Under the pieces are notes generated by a model. That model searched no databases. It saw nothing but the letters and a program-made list of their open reading frames with translations, and had not been told where the DNA came from. Below are positions 1 through 7,309 of a stretch of 7,309 nucleotides of DNA, one piece after another; the stretch's first letter is position 1; every line of letters starts with the position of its first letter. Both the position numbers and the translations under genes were made by a program. The stretch is from Thermoleophilia bacterium (GTDB taxonomy: Bacteria > Actinomycetota > Thermoleophilia > Gaiellales > Gaiellaceae): positions 1 to 7,309 of the forward strand of contig JACVRM010000108.1 of the NCBI GenBank assembly GCA_014534415.1, read 5' to 3'.

Positions 1-1
1 G

Positions 2-478
2 GCCCTGACCGTCGTGCCGCAGCCCGCCCGTTACGCCGGGGCGGACGGGCTCGCCGACCTCGGGCGAGATCTCGCGCGGGAGCTCGTCGCGGGCGGCGAA
101 ACGCCGCTGTGGAACGCGGTCGGCTCGGAACTCGTGGAGGAACAGGAAGGCGGCCTGGAGCGCCCCGCAGACGGCGTCGTCGTCAACCGCACGAGCGGTC
201 CGCAAGCAGGCCCCACGGCGATCTTCCTCACCGGCTTCTACGCGGGCCTGGCCGACAGCGGCGTGCCGGCCGTCGGCGTCGAGACCTCGGACACCCGGAC
301 GACGGCGATCGGCCTCTACCGGCGCCGCGGCCTCTCGAGCGTGGACGACCTCGAGACGGCGACCGGCCGCCTGGCGCTCGCGCTGCTGCTGGCCGGCGGC
401 GAGGAGGGGCAGTACGGCCTGCGTTCCGACGACGGGCTGATGCCGCCGATCGAGCCGCTCGACGAGCCGGTTGACTGA
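2..478 (+). CDS. MctB/SteB-family (copper transporter, DUF3186) protein, C-terminal part
   Basis: This is a partial gene: the frame is open to the left edge, so the N-terminus, with its expected single membrane anchor and coiled coil, lies outside. About 158 residues are visible. The C-terminal third carries the family hallmark: a segment reading VGVETSDT, then a short stretch, then GLSSVDDLETATGRLALALLLAGG and a closing YGL motif. Members are membrane-anchored proteins with a large extracytoplasmic domain. In Mycobacterium the homologue MctB (Rv1698) is linked to copper resistance and envelope function; in Corynebacterium the homologue SteB works with SteA in cell separation. Which role applies here cannot be told from this fragment. 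The TGA stop lies inside the start region of the next gene (8-base overlap), implying coupled translation. Closeness to pyrG is the same as in mycobacteria and supports the call. Confidence 0.82.
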   Translation, partial: ALTVVPQPARYAGADGLADLGRDLARELVAGGETPLWNAVGSELVEEQEGGLERPADGVVVNRTSGPQAGPTAIFLTGFYAGLADSGVPAVGVETSDTRTTAIGLYRRRGLSSVDDLETATGRLALALLLAGGEEGQYGLRSDDGLMPPIEPLDEPVD

Positions 479-1678
479 CCCCCTCACGATTCTCGTCGCG
501 GCCCGCGACGAGCAGCAGCGGATCGGCGCGACGGTCGAGCGGCTGCGCGAGCAGTTCCCCGCTGCCGGGATCGTGGTGGCCGACGACGGCTCGCGCGACG
601 CAACAGCCGAGCGGGCGGAACGGGCCGGCGCGCGCGTCGTGCGGCTGCCGCGCCGGGGCAAGGGCCAGGCGCTCACGCTTGCTGAACAGGAGGCGCCTGC
701 GGGCCGCCTCCTGCTCTGCGACGCCGACGTACGCGGCGACCTCCGGCCGCTCCTCGCCTCGGGCGCGGACGTGGCCGTGGCCGCCTTCGCGGAGCGCCTG
801 GGCGGCGGCTTCGGCGTCGCGAAGGCAGCCGGCCGTGCGCTCGTTCGTGCGCTCTCCGGCTTCGAGCCGCTCGAGCCGCTCTCCGGACAGCGCGCCTTGT
901 CCCCGGCCGCTCGCGACGCCTGCTTTCCGCTCGCGGCCGGCTTCGGATGCGAGGTGCGCTGCACGATCGACGCGGCGCGCGCCGGCCTCGCCGTCGAGGA
1001 GGTCGAGCTGCCGCTCCGCCACCGCGCGACCGGCCGGGACGTGCGCGGCTTCGCGCACCGCGCGCGCCAGCTCGTCGACGCCCTGCTGGCCTGCGGGCCC
1101 AGCGCGGTCAACCACCGCGGCCTGCGCCTGCCGCTCGTCGGCTGGGTCACGGCGGTCGGCCGCGACCCGGCCGTCGCCGCCGTCGCCGCGGTCGGCCTCG
1201 CCGACGACCTCTGGAGCGGCCCGGAGCGCGGTATTCGCGCCCACCTGCGCTCGCGCCGCACGACCGGCGTCCTGAAGCTCGTCGCCATTCCGGCCATCGC
1301 GTTCGCCGCGACGCACTCGCTCTCCGGTGCGGCACTCGTCTCGCTCTCGGCGAACGCGCTCAACCAGTTGGACACGCGGCCGGGCCGCGCGCTGAAGGCC
1401 TACCTGCTCGCGGCCACGGCGCTCCGCGCCCCGCGCGGCCTGGCCGTCTGCCTACTTGCCTACGATCTGCGCGAGATGGCGATGCTGGGGGACGCGGGCT
1501 CGAACGCCTTCGGCGCGATGCTAGGCTTGAATTCCGTGAGTCGTCTCACGGGAAGAGGCCGGTGGGCCGCGATCGGCGCCCTAACCGGCCTCACGCTCCT
1601 CGGCGAACGCAGATCTCTCGGCACGGCGATCGAGCGAACGCCCGTGCTGCGCTCGCTCGATTCCCTGGGTCGGAGCGC

Positions 1679-1682
<4 letters not shown>
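471..1682 (+). CDS. Fusion of GT2 glycosyltransferase with a shortened MraY/WecA-like (PNPT) module
   Basis: The product is 403 residues long. Residues 4 to about 208 form a family 2 glycosyltransferase: the nucleotide-binding ADDGSRDAT at 37-45, a GKG segment near 63, the metal-binding CDAD at 83-86, and a tail with LRHRATGRD and GFAHRARQ (182-200). Such enzymes move a sugar from a nucleotide donor to an acceptor; the substrate is not evident. From about 213 the sequence changes to polyprenyl-phosphate sugar-1-phosphate transferase features: NHRGLRLP (214-221), like the N-terminal signature; GLADD (242-246), the acidic pair; TTGVLKL (264-270); NALNQLD (295-301), a degraded form of the N-x-x-D-G-x-D-G loop; and MLGDAGSNAFG (338-348), the second acidic motif. 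Several membrane helices normally between these motifs are missing, so catalysis by this half is doubtful. The TTG start at 471 overlaps the upstream stop and has no clear ribosome binding site. The stop overlaps the pyrG start. The last 80 codons have atypical codon use. Confidence 0.75.
1532..1553. repeat. Strong inverted repeat inside the end of the glycosyltransferase gene
   Basis: CCGTGAG (1534-1540) and CTCACGG (1545-1551) are perfect complements around a 4-base TCGT loop. The stem extends by one G-U wobble (1533/1552) and one A-T pair (1532/1553). It lies in the AT-richer part of the coding region, about 125 bases before the pyrG start. No T-run follows, so a standard terminator is unlikely. 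It could be an operator, an RNA element affecting pyrG, or chance. The repeat itself is certain; a function is not. Confidence 0.45.
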
Positions 1683-3325
<1,643 letters not shown>

Positions 3326-3380
3326 TCGGCCCCGCCGGCGCCGAGCCTGCCCGCCCGGGGCACCCCGAGCCCACCACCCG

Positions 3381-3418
3381 GTTTCACCGTAGCGAGCGAG
3401 AGCGCACGGGTGTGAAAC
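3381..3418. repeat. GTTTCAC/GTGAAAC inverted repeat after pyrG
   Basis: GTTTCAC (3381-3387) and GTGAAAC (3412-3418) are perfect complements. An inner CGT/ACG pair (3388-3390 with 3406-3408) could extend the stem past a 3-base bulge, leaving a 15-base loop rich in AGCGAG-type steps. A third, imperfect CCGTTTCC copy of the arm occurs at 3474-3481. It starts about 55 bases after the pyrG stop. It may be a transcript-end hairpin, a dispersed genomic repeat, or a protein binding site; no T-run follows. Confidence 0.5.
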
Positions 3419-3430
3419 GCGACCGTGCCT

Positions 3431-3443
3431 GCTGTGTGACAGC
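3431..3443. promoter_or_regulatory. Short palindrome GCTGT-GTG-ACAGC, possible operator
   Basis: A 13-base palindrome with perfect 5-base arms and a 3-base centre lies in the pyrG to M20 gap, about 75 bases before the predicted -10 element. The size would suit a dimeric regulator, but it matches no operator I recognise, and a palindrome this short can occur by chance in 200 bases. Confidence 0.2.
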
Positions 3444-3446
3444 TGC

Positions 3447-3465
3447 GGCGGCCGCCTCGGCCGCC
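3447..3465 (+). terminator. GC-rich hairpin, possible pyrG terminator
   Basis: GGCGGCC (3447-3453) and GGCCGCC (3459-3465) form a perfect all-GC 7-base-pair stem with a 5-base loop. It lies about 120 bases after the pyrG stop and before the next promoter, where transcript ends are expected. There is no U-tract, so it is not a canonical intrinsic terminator; U-less hairpins have been proposed in high-GC actinobacteria. In sequence this rich in GC, chance is a real alternative. Confidence 0.35.
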
Positions 3466-3492
3466 CTCGGAACCCGTTTCCAGAACACAGCG

Positions 3493-3530
3493 CTGAGCCA
3501 CTCGCGAGACGAGTTCTAAGATCGCGGCCG
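3493..3530 (+). promoter_or_regulatory. Likely leaderless promoter of the M20 peptidase gene
   Basis: TAAGAT at 3517-3522 fits the -10 pattern TANNNT (4 of 6 to TATAAT). A weak -35 candidate, CTGAGC at 3493-3498 (3 of 6), lies 18 bases upstream. Only 7 bases separate the -10 from the GTG start at 3530, so transcription would begin at or next to the start codon. No Shine-Dalgarno sequence could then exist in the transcript. Leaderless genes are common in Actinobacteria. The call rests on motif and spacing only. Confidence 0.5.
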
Positions 3531-4663
3531 TGTTCGCGCAGGACGGCCTCCCCGACGTGGCGCGGCTCTTCATCGAGCTCGCGGCGATCGCGAGCCCGCC
3601 GGGCGAGGAGCGGCCGGTCGCCGACCGTGTCCTTGGCTACCTGCGCGACCTGAAGCTCGACGTCGACGAGGACGACGCCGGCCCGCGCGTCGGCTCGACG
3701 ATGGGCAACCTGCTCTGCCGCATCCCGCCGACCGACGGCGCCGCGGGCGCGCCCCTCTTCCTCTGCGCGCACCTGGACACCGTGCCGCCGGACGGCGCGA
3801 TCGAGCCGGTCGTCGAGGACGGCGTCATCCGGAACGGCCGCCCGACCATCCTCGGCGCCGACGACAAGTCGGCCGTCGCCGTCATGCTCGAGGCCGTGCG
3901 CCGCCTCATCGTCGAGCGGCGCCCGCACGCAGGTGTCGAACTGCTTTTCACGCCCAAGGAGGAGGTCGGGCTCTGCGGCGCCAACGCGTTCGACCAGTCG
4001 CGGCTCACGGCGCGCATCGGCTACGTGTACGACCACGCGGCGCCGATCGGCGACGTGATCCTCGGCGCGCCGCACCAGGCCTCGATCGACGCCACGTTCC
4101 GCGGCAAGGCCGCCCACGCCGGCATGTACCCCGAGGAGGGGCGCTCCGCGATCGCGGCGGCGGCGCGCGCAATCGCCGACCTGCGCCTCGGCCGGCTCGA
4201 CGACGAGACGACGGCGAACGTCGGCACGATCGAGGGCGGCAGCGCGCGCAACGTCGTCCCGGAGACGTGCAGCTTCCAGGCGGAGGCGCGCTCGCACGAC
4301 CGCGACAAGCTCGCCGAGCTCGTGCGCGAGATGCTCGAGTCGTTCGCGTTCGCGGCGAGCCTCGGCGACTGCGAGGTCGAGACGCACGTCGACGAGCACT
4401 TCAGCGGCTACCGCTTCCGGCCGTCGGACGAGCCCGTGCGCCTCGCCGTCGAGGCGCTCGAGCGCACCGGCTACGAGCCGCGCTTCGTGCTGAGCGGCGG
4501 CGGCGCGGACGCGAACGTCTTCAACGAGCGCGGTCTCCAGTGCCTCAACCTCGCGAACGGCATGGCGAGCATCCACAGCGCCGACGAGCACATCGCCGTC
4601 GCCGACCTGGAGGGCATGGTCGAGGTGACGCTGGCGCTCGTCGACGCCGCCCGAGAGGCGTAG
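3530..4663 (+). CDS. M20-family zinc metallopeptidase, peptidase T-like
   Basis: The 377-residue protein is a cytoplasmic-type M20 peptidase, with no signal peptide. The two-metal site is complete: H81 and D83 in CAHLDTVPP, the bridging D111 in LGADDKS, general base E144 and ligand E145 in TPKEEVGL, D168 in YDHAAPIG, and H349 in SIHSADEHI. The lid/dimerisation domain covers roughly residues 180-290 and contains GKAAHAGMYPEEGRSAI (192-208). The pattern ADDKS plus HSADE is closest to the PepT/PepT-like branch, which removes N-terminal residues from small peptides; other M20 members act on acylated amino acids or carboxypeptidase substrates, so the exact substrate is open. The GTG at 3530 is chosen because the first helix (PDVARLFIELAAIASPPGEE) follows at once and a -10 motif sits 7 bases before it. 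It leads a likely operon: the next start is only 6 bases after its stop. Confidence 0.9.
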   Translation: MFAQDGLPDVARLFIELAAIASPPGEERPVADRVLGYLRDLKLDVDEDDAGPRVGSTMGNLLCRIPPTDGAAGAPLFLCAHLDTVPPDGAIEPVVEDGVIRNGRPTILGADDKSAVAVMLEAVRRLIVERRPHAGVELLFTPKEEVGLCGANAFDQSRLTARIGYVYDHAAPIGDVILGAPHQASIDATFRGKAAHAGMYPEEGRSAIAAAARAIADLRLGRLDDETTANVGTIEGGSARNVVPETCSFQAEARSHDRDKLAELVREMLESFAFAASLGDCEVETHVDEHFSGYRFRPSDEPVRLAVEALERTGYEPRFVLSGGGADANVFNERGLQCLNLANGMASIHSADEHIAVADLEGMVEVTLALVDAAREA

Positions 4664-4669
4664 GGCGCG

Positions 4670-5653
4670 GTGCCGGTCGGCCTGCGCCGCGGCACCGTCA
4701 CGGCGATCCGCGAGCGGGTCGAAGGGCTCGTCCGCTGCGAGGTGGACGGCGAGCCCTGCATCGCGTATCCGCGACTGACGGGGGCGGTGGCGCTCGGTGA
4801 CGAGGTGCTGGTCAACGTCCAGGCGCGCGCGCTCGGCCTCGGCTCGGGTGGGTTCGACGTGCTGCACGCGAACCTGACGCGCGGCCTCGGGCTCGAGCCG
4901 GAACCGGGCGCGCACGTCATGACGCTGCCCTACACGCCGCTTCAGGCGGCGGCCGCGTTCGCCGAGGAGCGCGAGACGCTCGCCGTCACGCTCGACGGCC
5001 TGCCCGTCGTGTGCTGCTCGCTGCACAGCCAGGTGGCGCCCGCTGCGGCGGCGCTCGCCGGCCTCCGCGTCGCCTATGTGCAGGTGGCCGGCGGCGCACT
5101 GCCGGTCTCGCTCTCCGACACGGTGCGCGTGCTCAAGCGGCGCGGCCTCGTCGAGACGGCGGTCGCGGCCGCGCCCTGCCTGGACGGCGACGTCCAGTGT
5201 GCCGGGATGCCGTCGGCGCTCGCGTGGGCCGCCGCACGCGAGTTCGACGTGGTCGTCTGCTCGGTGGGGCCGGGGCTCGTCGGCACTGGGTCGCCGCTCG
5301 GGCACGGCGCCGTGAGCGCAGCGGACGCGGCGAACGCGGCGGGCGCGCTGGGCGGACGGCCCGTGCTCGCCGTTCGCATCTCGCACGGCGACCGGCGCGA
5401 GCGCCACCACGGCGTCTCCCACCACACGCGGGCGGTCGTCGAGCTCGCGCTCGCGCGCACGGTCGTTGCCTGGCCGGCCGGCCTCGACGCGCCGCCGTGG
5501 CTCGAGGCGCGCGAGGAGGTCGACGTCGCGGGCTGGGCTGACGCGTGCGAGGGCCTGCCGCTCTCCCACATGGGCCGCGGGCCCGTCGACGATCCGTGGT
5601 TCTTCGCGGCGGCCTTCGCCGCCGGACGGCTGGCGCGCAGTCTTGTCCGCTAG
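4670..5653 (+). CDS. DUF3866 family protein, function unknown
   Basis: The 327-residue protein belongs to DUF3866, a conserved family of Actinobacteria and Firmicutes with no known function. Recognisable blocks are VMTLPYTPLQ (83-92), LHSQVAP (118-124), the glycine-rich GPGLVGTGSPLGHG (200-213) and the highly charged RISHGDRRERHHGVSHH (236-252). The N-terminal 50 residues look like a small beta-rich fold, including EVDGEPCIAYPRL and GDEVLVNVQA. No signal peptide or membrane span is evident. The glycine loop plus the Asp/Arg/His cluster suggest an enzyme, but this is inference. At 165-176, where I recall a glycine/histidine motif in relatives, this protein has PCLDGDVQC, so it may be a divergent member. 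The GTG start lies 6 bases after the M20 stop, with GAGAGG at 4653-4658 as a possible ribosome binding site 11 bases upstream. It is probably co-transcribed with the peptidase. Confidence 0.8.
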   Translation: MPVGLRRGTVTAIRERVEGLVRCEVDGEPCIAYPRLTGAVALGDEVLVNVQARALGLGSGGFDVLHANLTRGLGLEPEPGAHVMTLPYTPLQAAAAFAEERETLAVTLDGLPVVCCSLHSQVAPAAAALAGLRVAYVQVAGGALPVSLSDTVRVLKRRGLVETAVAAAPCLDGDVQCAGMPSALAWAAAREFDVVVCSVGPGLVGTGSPLGHGAVSAADAANAAGALGGRPVLAVRISHGDRRERHHGVSHHTRAVVELALARTVVAWPAGLDAPPWLEAREEVDVAGWADACEGLPLSHMGRGPVDDPWFFAAAFAAGRLARSLVR

Positions 5654-5662
5654 CCGCCCCTG

Positions 5663-6451
5663 ATGGACGAGCGCGGGCTTGGACCGGTCGTCGGGCTCGG
5701 CACCTGGAACACGTTCGGCGGCGACGCGCGGACGGCCGCCGCGGTCGTCGACGCCGCGCTCGACGCGGGCACGACGCTCTTCGACAGCTCGCCGATGTAC
5801 GGGGCGGCCGAGCGCTCGCTCGGAGCGGCACTCGGCGGGCGCCGCGCTGGCGCCACCGTCGCGACGAAGATCTGGGCGACCTCTGTGGGCGAGGGGCGCG
5901 CGCAGCTGGAACGGCAGTTCGCCTCGTACGGCGGCCGCGTGGACATCGAGCAGGTGCACAACCTCGTCGCCTGGCGCGACCACCTCGACTGGCTCACGGA
6001 GGAGCGCGACGCCGGCCGGATCGGCCGCCTTGGCGTGACGCACTGGCAGCCCGCCGCCTTCGGCGAGCTCGAGCTGGCGCTGCGTACCGGCCGCTTCCAG
6101 ACCGTCCAGGTGCCGCTCAATCCGCTCGAGCGCGAGGGCGAGCAGCGGCTCCTGCCGCTCGCCGCCGAGCTCGGGATCGCGGTGATCGTCATGCGGCCGC
6201 TCGGCTCCGGGCGGCTGCTCCGCCGGCCGTCGCCGCCCGCTGCACTTGCCCCGCTTGCGCCGTACGGCGTCCAGACCTGGCCGCAGGCGCTCCTGAAGTG
6301 GGCGCTCTCCGACTCCCGCGTGGACGCGGTGATCCCGGCCACCCGCCGCTCCGCGCACGCGGCGGAGAACGCACGGGCCGGCGAGCCGCCCTGGCTCGAT
6401 GCCGAGGCGCGCCGCCTCGTGGAGCGGCTTGCCGCCGACGCAGCGCGCTAA
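5663..6451 (+). CDS. Aldo/keto reductase, compact form
   Basis: This is an NAD(P)H-dependent oxidoreductase of the aldo/keto reductase superfamily, a cytoplasmic TIM barrel that reduces aldehydes or ketones. The catalytic tetrad is complete: D41 and Y46 in FDSSPMYG, K69 in ATKIW, and H99 in QVHNL. GRIGRLGVTHW (118-128), VQVPLNPLER (148-157) and the cofactor-phosphate loop VIPATRRSAHAAEN (223-236) follow in the usual order. At 262 residues it is shorter than many bacterial members (about 280-330), mainly because the loop after MRPLGSGRLL (177-186) is brief. Substrate and physiological direction cannot be predicted. The ATG at 5663, 9 bases after the DUF3866 stop, lets the product start directly before the first strand (VVGLGTWNTFGG); no ribosome binding site is seen, so reinitiation from the upstream gene is likely. 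Its TAA stop forms part of the presumed -10 element of ald. Confidence 0.9.
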   Translation: MDERGLGPVVGLGTWNTFGGDARTAAAVVDAALDAGTTLFDSSPMYGAAERSLGAALGGRRAGATVATKIWATSVGEGRAQLERQFASYGGRVDIEQVHNLVAWRDHLDWLTEERDAGRIGRLGVTHWQPAAFGELELALRTGRFQTVQVPLNPLEREGEQRLLPLAAELGIAVIVMRPLGSGRLLRRPSPPAALAPLAPYGVQTWPQALLKWALSDSRVDAVIPATRRSAHAAENARAGEPPWLDAEARRLVERLAADAAR

Positions 6452-6464
6452 GGTTCGCGCGCCG
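6449..6464 (+). promoter_or_regulatory. Possible leaderless promoter of ald
   Basis: TAAGGT at 6449-6454 fits TANNNT (3 of 6 to TATAAT) and contains the TAA stop of the preceding gene. The GTG start of ald follows after 9 bases, so transcription could begin at or just before the start codon. There is no Shine-Dalgarno sequence before the GTG and no convincing -35 at normal spacing. The motif resembles TAAGAT before the M20 gene, which modestly supports both. Readthrough from the aldo/keto reductase gene remains possible. Confidence 0.35.
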
Positions 6465-7294
6465 TGAGAGTCGGCGTGGCGAAGGAGATCAAGCCCGACG
6501 AGTACCGGGTCGCGCTCACGCCGGCCGGGGCGCTGGAGCTGATCCAGCGCGGGCACGAGGTGCTCGTCGAGCAGGGCGCGGGCGCGGGCAGCGCCTTCTC
6601 GGACGACGCGTACGCCGCGGTGGGGGCGCGCGTCGTCTCGGGCGACGACGTGTGGGCGGACAGCGAGCTGCTGCTCAAGGTCAAGGAGCCGACCGCGCCC
6701 GAGTACGACCGCCTGCGCGAGGGCCTCGTACTCTTCACCTACCTCCACATCGCCGCCGACGAGGCGCTCACCCGCGCGCTCGTGGACAGCGGCATCGCCG
6801 CCGTCGCCTACGAGACGGTCGAGACCGAGGATCGCCGGCTGCCGCTGCTGGCGCCGATGAGCGAGGTCGCCGGCCGCCTGGCCGCCCAGGCGGGCGCGTA
6901 CTTCCTCGAGAAGCCGCTGGGCGGCCGCGGACTGCTGCTCGGCGGCGTCGCCGGCGTCGCGCCTGGCCACTGCGTGATCATCGGCGGCGGCATCGTCGGC
7001 TACAACGCGGCGCTCATCGCGCTGGGACTGGGAGCGCAGGTCACCATCCTCGAGCGCTCGATCGACCGCATGCGCCACCTCGAGGAGATCCTCTCGGGCC
7101 GCGTCACGTTGCTCATGTCCTCGGCGCTCCAGATCGAGGAGTCGGTCACCGAGGCGGACGTCGTGATCGGCGCCGTCCTGATCCCGGGCGCGCTGGCGCC
7201 CAAGCTCGTCACGCGCGAGATGGTGCGGGGCATGAAGGTCGGCGCCGTGCTCTGCGACGTCGCCATCGACCAGGGCGGCTGTGCCGAGACGTGA
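6464..7294 (+). CDS. ald: Alanine dehydrogenase, interrupted by an in-frame stop
   Basis: Alanine dehydrogenase converts L-alanine and NAD+ to pyruvate, ammonia and NADH, and the reverse, in the cytoplasm. The visible 276 residues match the family from the first base: MRVGVAKEIKPDEYRVALTP, KVKEP (72-76), TYLHIA (92-97), APMSEVAGR (130-138), the Rossmann loop GGGIVGYNAA (174-183) and AIDQGGC (267-273). By position, R15, K74, H95 and D269 correspond to R15, K75, H96 and D270 of the Mycobacterium tuberculosis enzyme. The family length is about 370, so roughly 95 residues, including the ANMPGAVPRTS region that completes the active site, are missing. The frame ends at TGA 7292-7294, yet the next five codons (7295-7309) read RPTTH, the conserved continuation of ETSRPTTH, up to the window edge. 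It is therefore a nonsense-interrupted gene or a sequence error, not a natural C-terminus. The GTG start is fixed by homology. Confidence 0.9.
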   Translation: MRVGVAKEIKPDEYRVALTPAGALELIQRGHEVLVEQGAGAGSAFSDDAYAAVGARVVSGDDVWADSELLLKVKEPTAPEYDRLREGLVLFTYLHIAADEALTRALVDSGIAAVAYETVETEDRRLPLLAPMSEVAGRLAAQAGAYFLEKPLGGRGLLLGGVAGVAPGHCVIIGGGIVGYNAALIALGLGAQVTILERSIDRMRHLEEILSGRVTLLMSSALQIEESVTEADVVIGAVLIPGALAPKLVTREMVRGMKVGAVLCDVAIDQGGCAET

Positions 7295-7309
7295 CGACCG
7301 ACCACGCAC

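Noticed and set aside
228..1316. Minus-strand frame of 362 codons opposite the glycosyltransferase
   Set aside because: Its composition is that of an out-of-frame GC-rich shadow, and the + strand frame carries clear GT2 motifs.
1527..1555. TTGAAT at 1527-1532 as the -35 of an internal pyrG promoter
   Set aside because: No TANNNT-like -10 occurs 16-18 bases downstream; the bases there are GGGAAG-like.
947..1678. Upstream extension of the pyrG frame by 244 codons
   Set aside because: The extra sequence is Arg/Pro/Ala-rich shadow of the glycosyltransferase gene. CTP synthase homology begins exactly at the GTG at 1679.
7292..7294. The ald TGA as a selenocysteine codon
   Set aside because: Alanine dehydrogenase is not a known selenoprotein and the position is normally serine or another non-catalytic residue. 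Only 15 bases remain after the codon, too few to look for a bacterial SECIS hairpin.
7292..7294. Reassigned genetic code (TGA as Gly or Trp)
   Set aside because: The genes ending at 478 and 1682 use TGA as a proper stop at the expected protein ends, and such code changes are typical of other lineages, often with reduced genomes.

Overview
The window is very GC-rich (my impression is about 70% or more, with codons ending mostly in G or C). All genes lie on the + strand and are tightly packed, with GTG, TTG and ATG starts and little Shine-Dalgarno sequence. The mctB/steB-like gene next to pyrG matches the actinobacterial order known from Mycobacterium (Rv1698-pyrG). Two apparently leaderless genes and the set M20 peptidase, DUF3866, aldo/keto reductase, alanine dehydrogenase suggest a deep-branching actinobacterium. 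Class Thermoleophilia (Gaiellales/Solirubrobacterales type) is my best guess, but it rests on recalled gene order and not on a search. The odd length and the genes cut at both edges suggest this may be a whole short metagenomic contig.

Layout. Bases 2-478 are the C-terminal part of an MctB/SteB (copper transporter/DUF3186) protein. Bases 471-1682 encode an unusual protein: a GT2 glycosyltransferase fused to a shortened MraY/WecA-like (PNPT) module. Bases 1679-3325 are a complete pyrG (CTP synthase). These three overlap by 8 and 4 bases and look translationally coupled. A 204-base gap (3326-3529) holds several inverted repeats, a possible terminator and a likely leaderless promoter. Then follow an M20 (PepT-like) peptidase at 3530-4663, a DUF3866 protein at 4670-5653, a compact aldo/keto reductase at 5663-6451, and alanine dehydrogenase from 6464. 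The alanine dehydrogenase frame is interrupted by an in-frame TGA at 7292-7294; the next five codons still read as the conserved family sequence up to the window edge.

How the genes fit together. The first block is envelope and nucleotide related: a membrane-anchored SteB/MctB protein, a sugar transferase with a polyprenyl-phosphate-transferase-like tail, and CTP supply. The second block looks catabolic: a di/tripeptidase or related aminopeptidase, an uncharacterised but conserved DUF3866 protein, an oxidoreductase, and alanine deamination to pyruvate and ammonia. The functional link within the second block is inference from adjacency only. The most notable points are the GT2-PNPT fusion, the in-frame stop in ald, the drop in codon bias with a strong hairpin at the end of the fusion gene, and the structured gap after pyrG. 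I see no CRISPR array, tRNA, rRNA, insertion sequence or phage gene.
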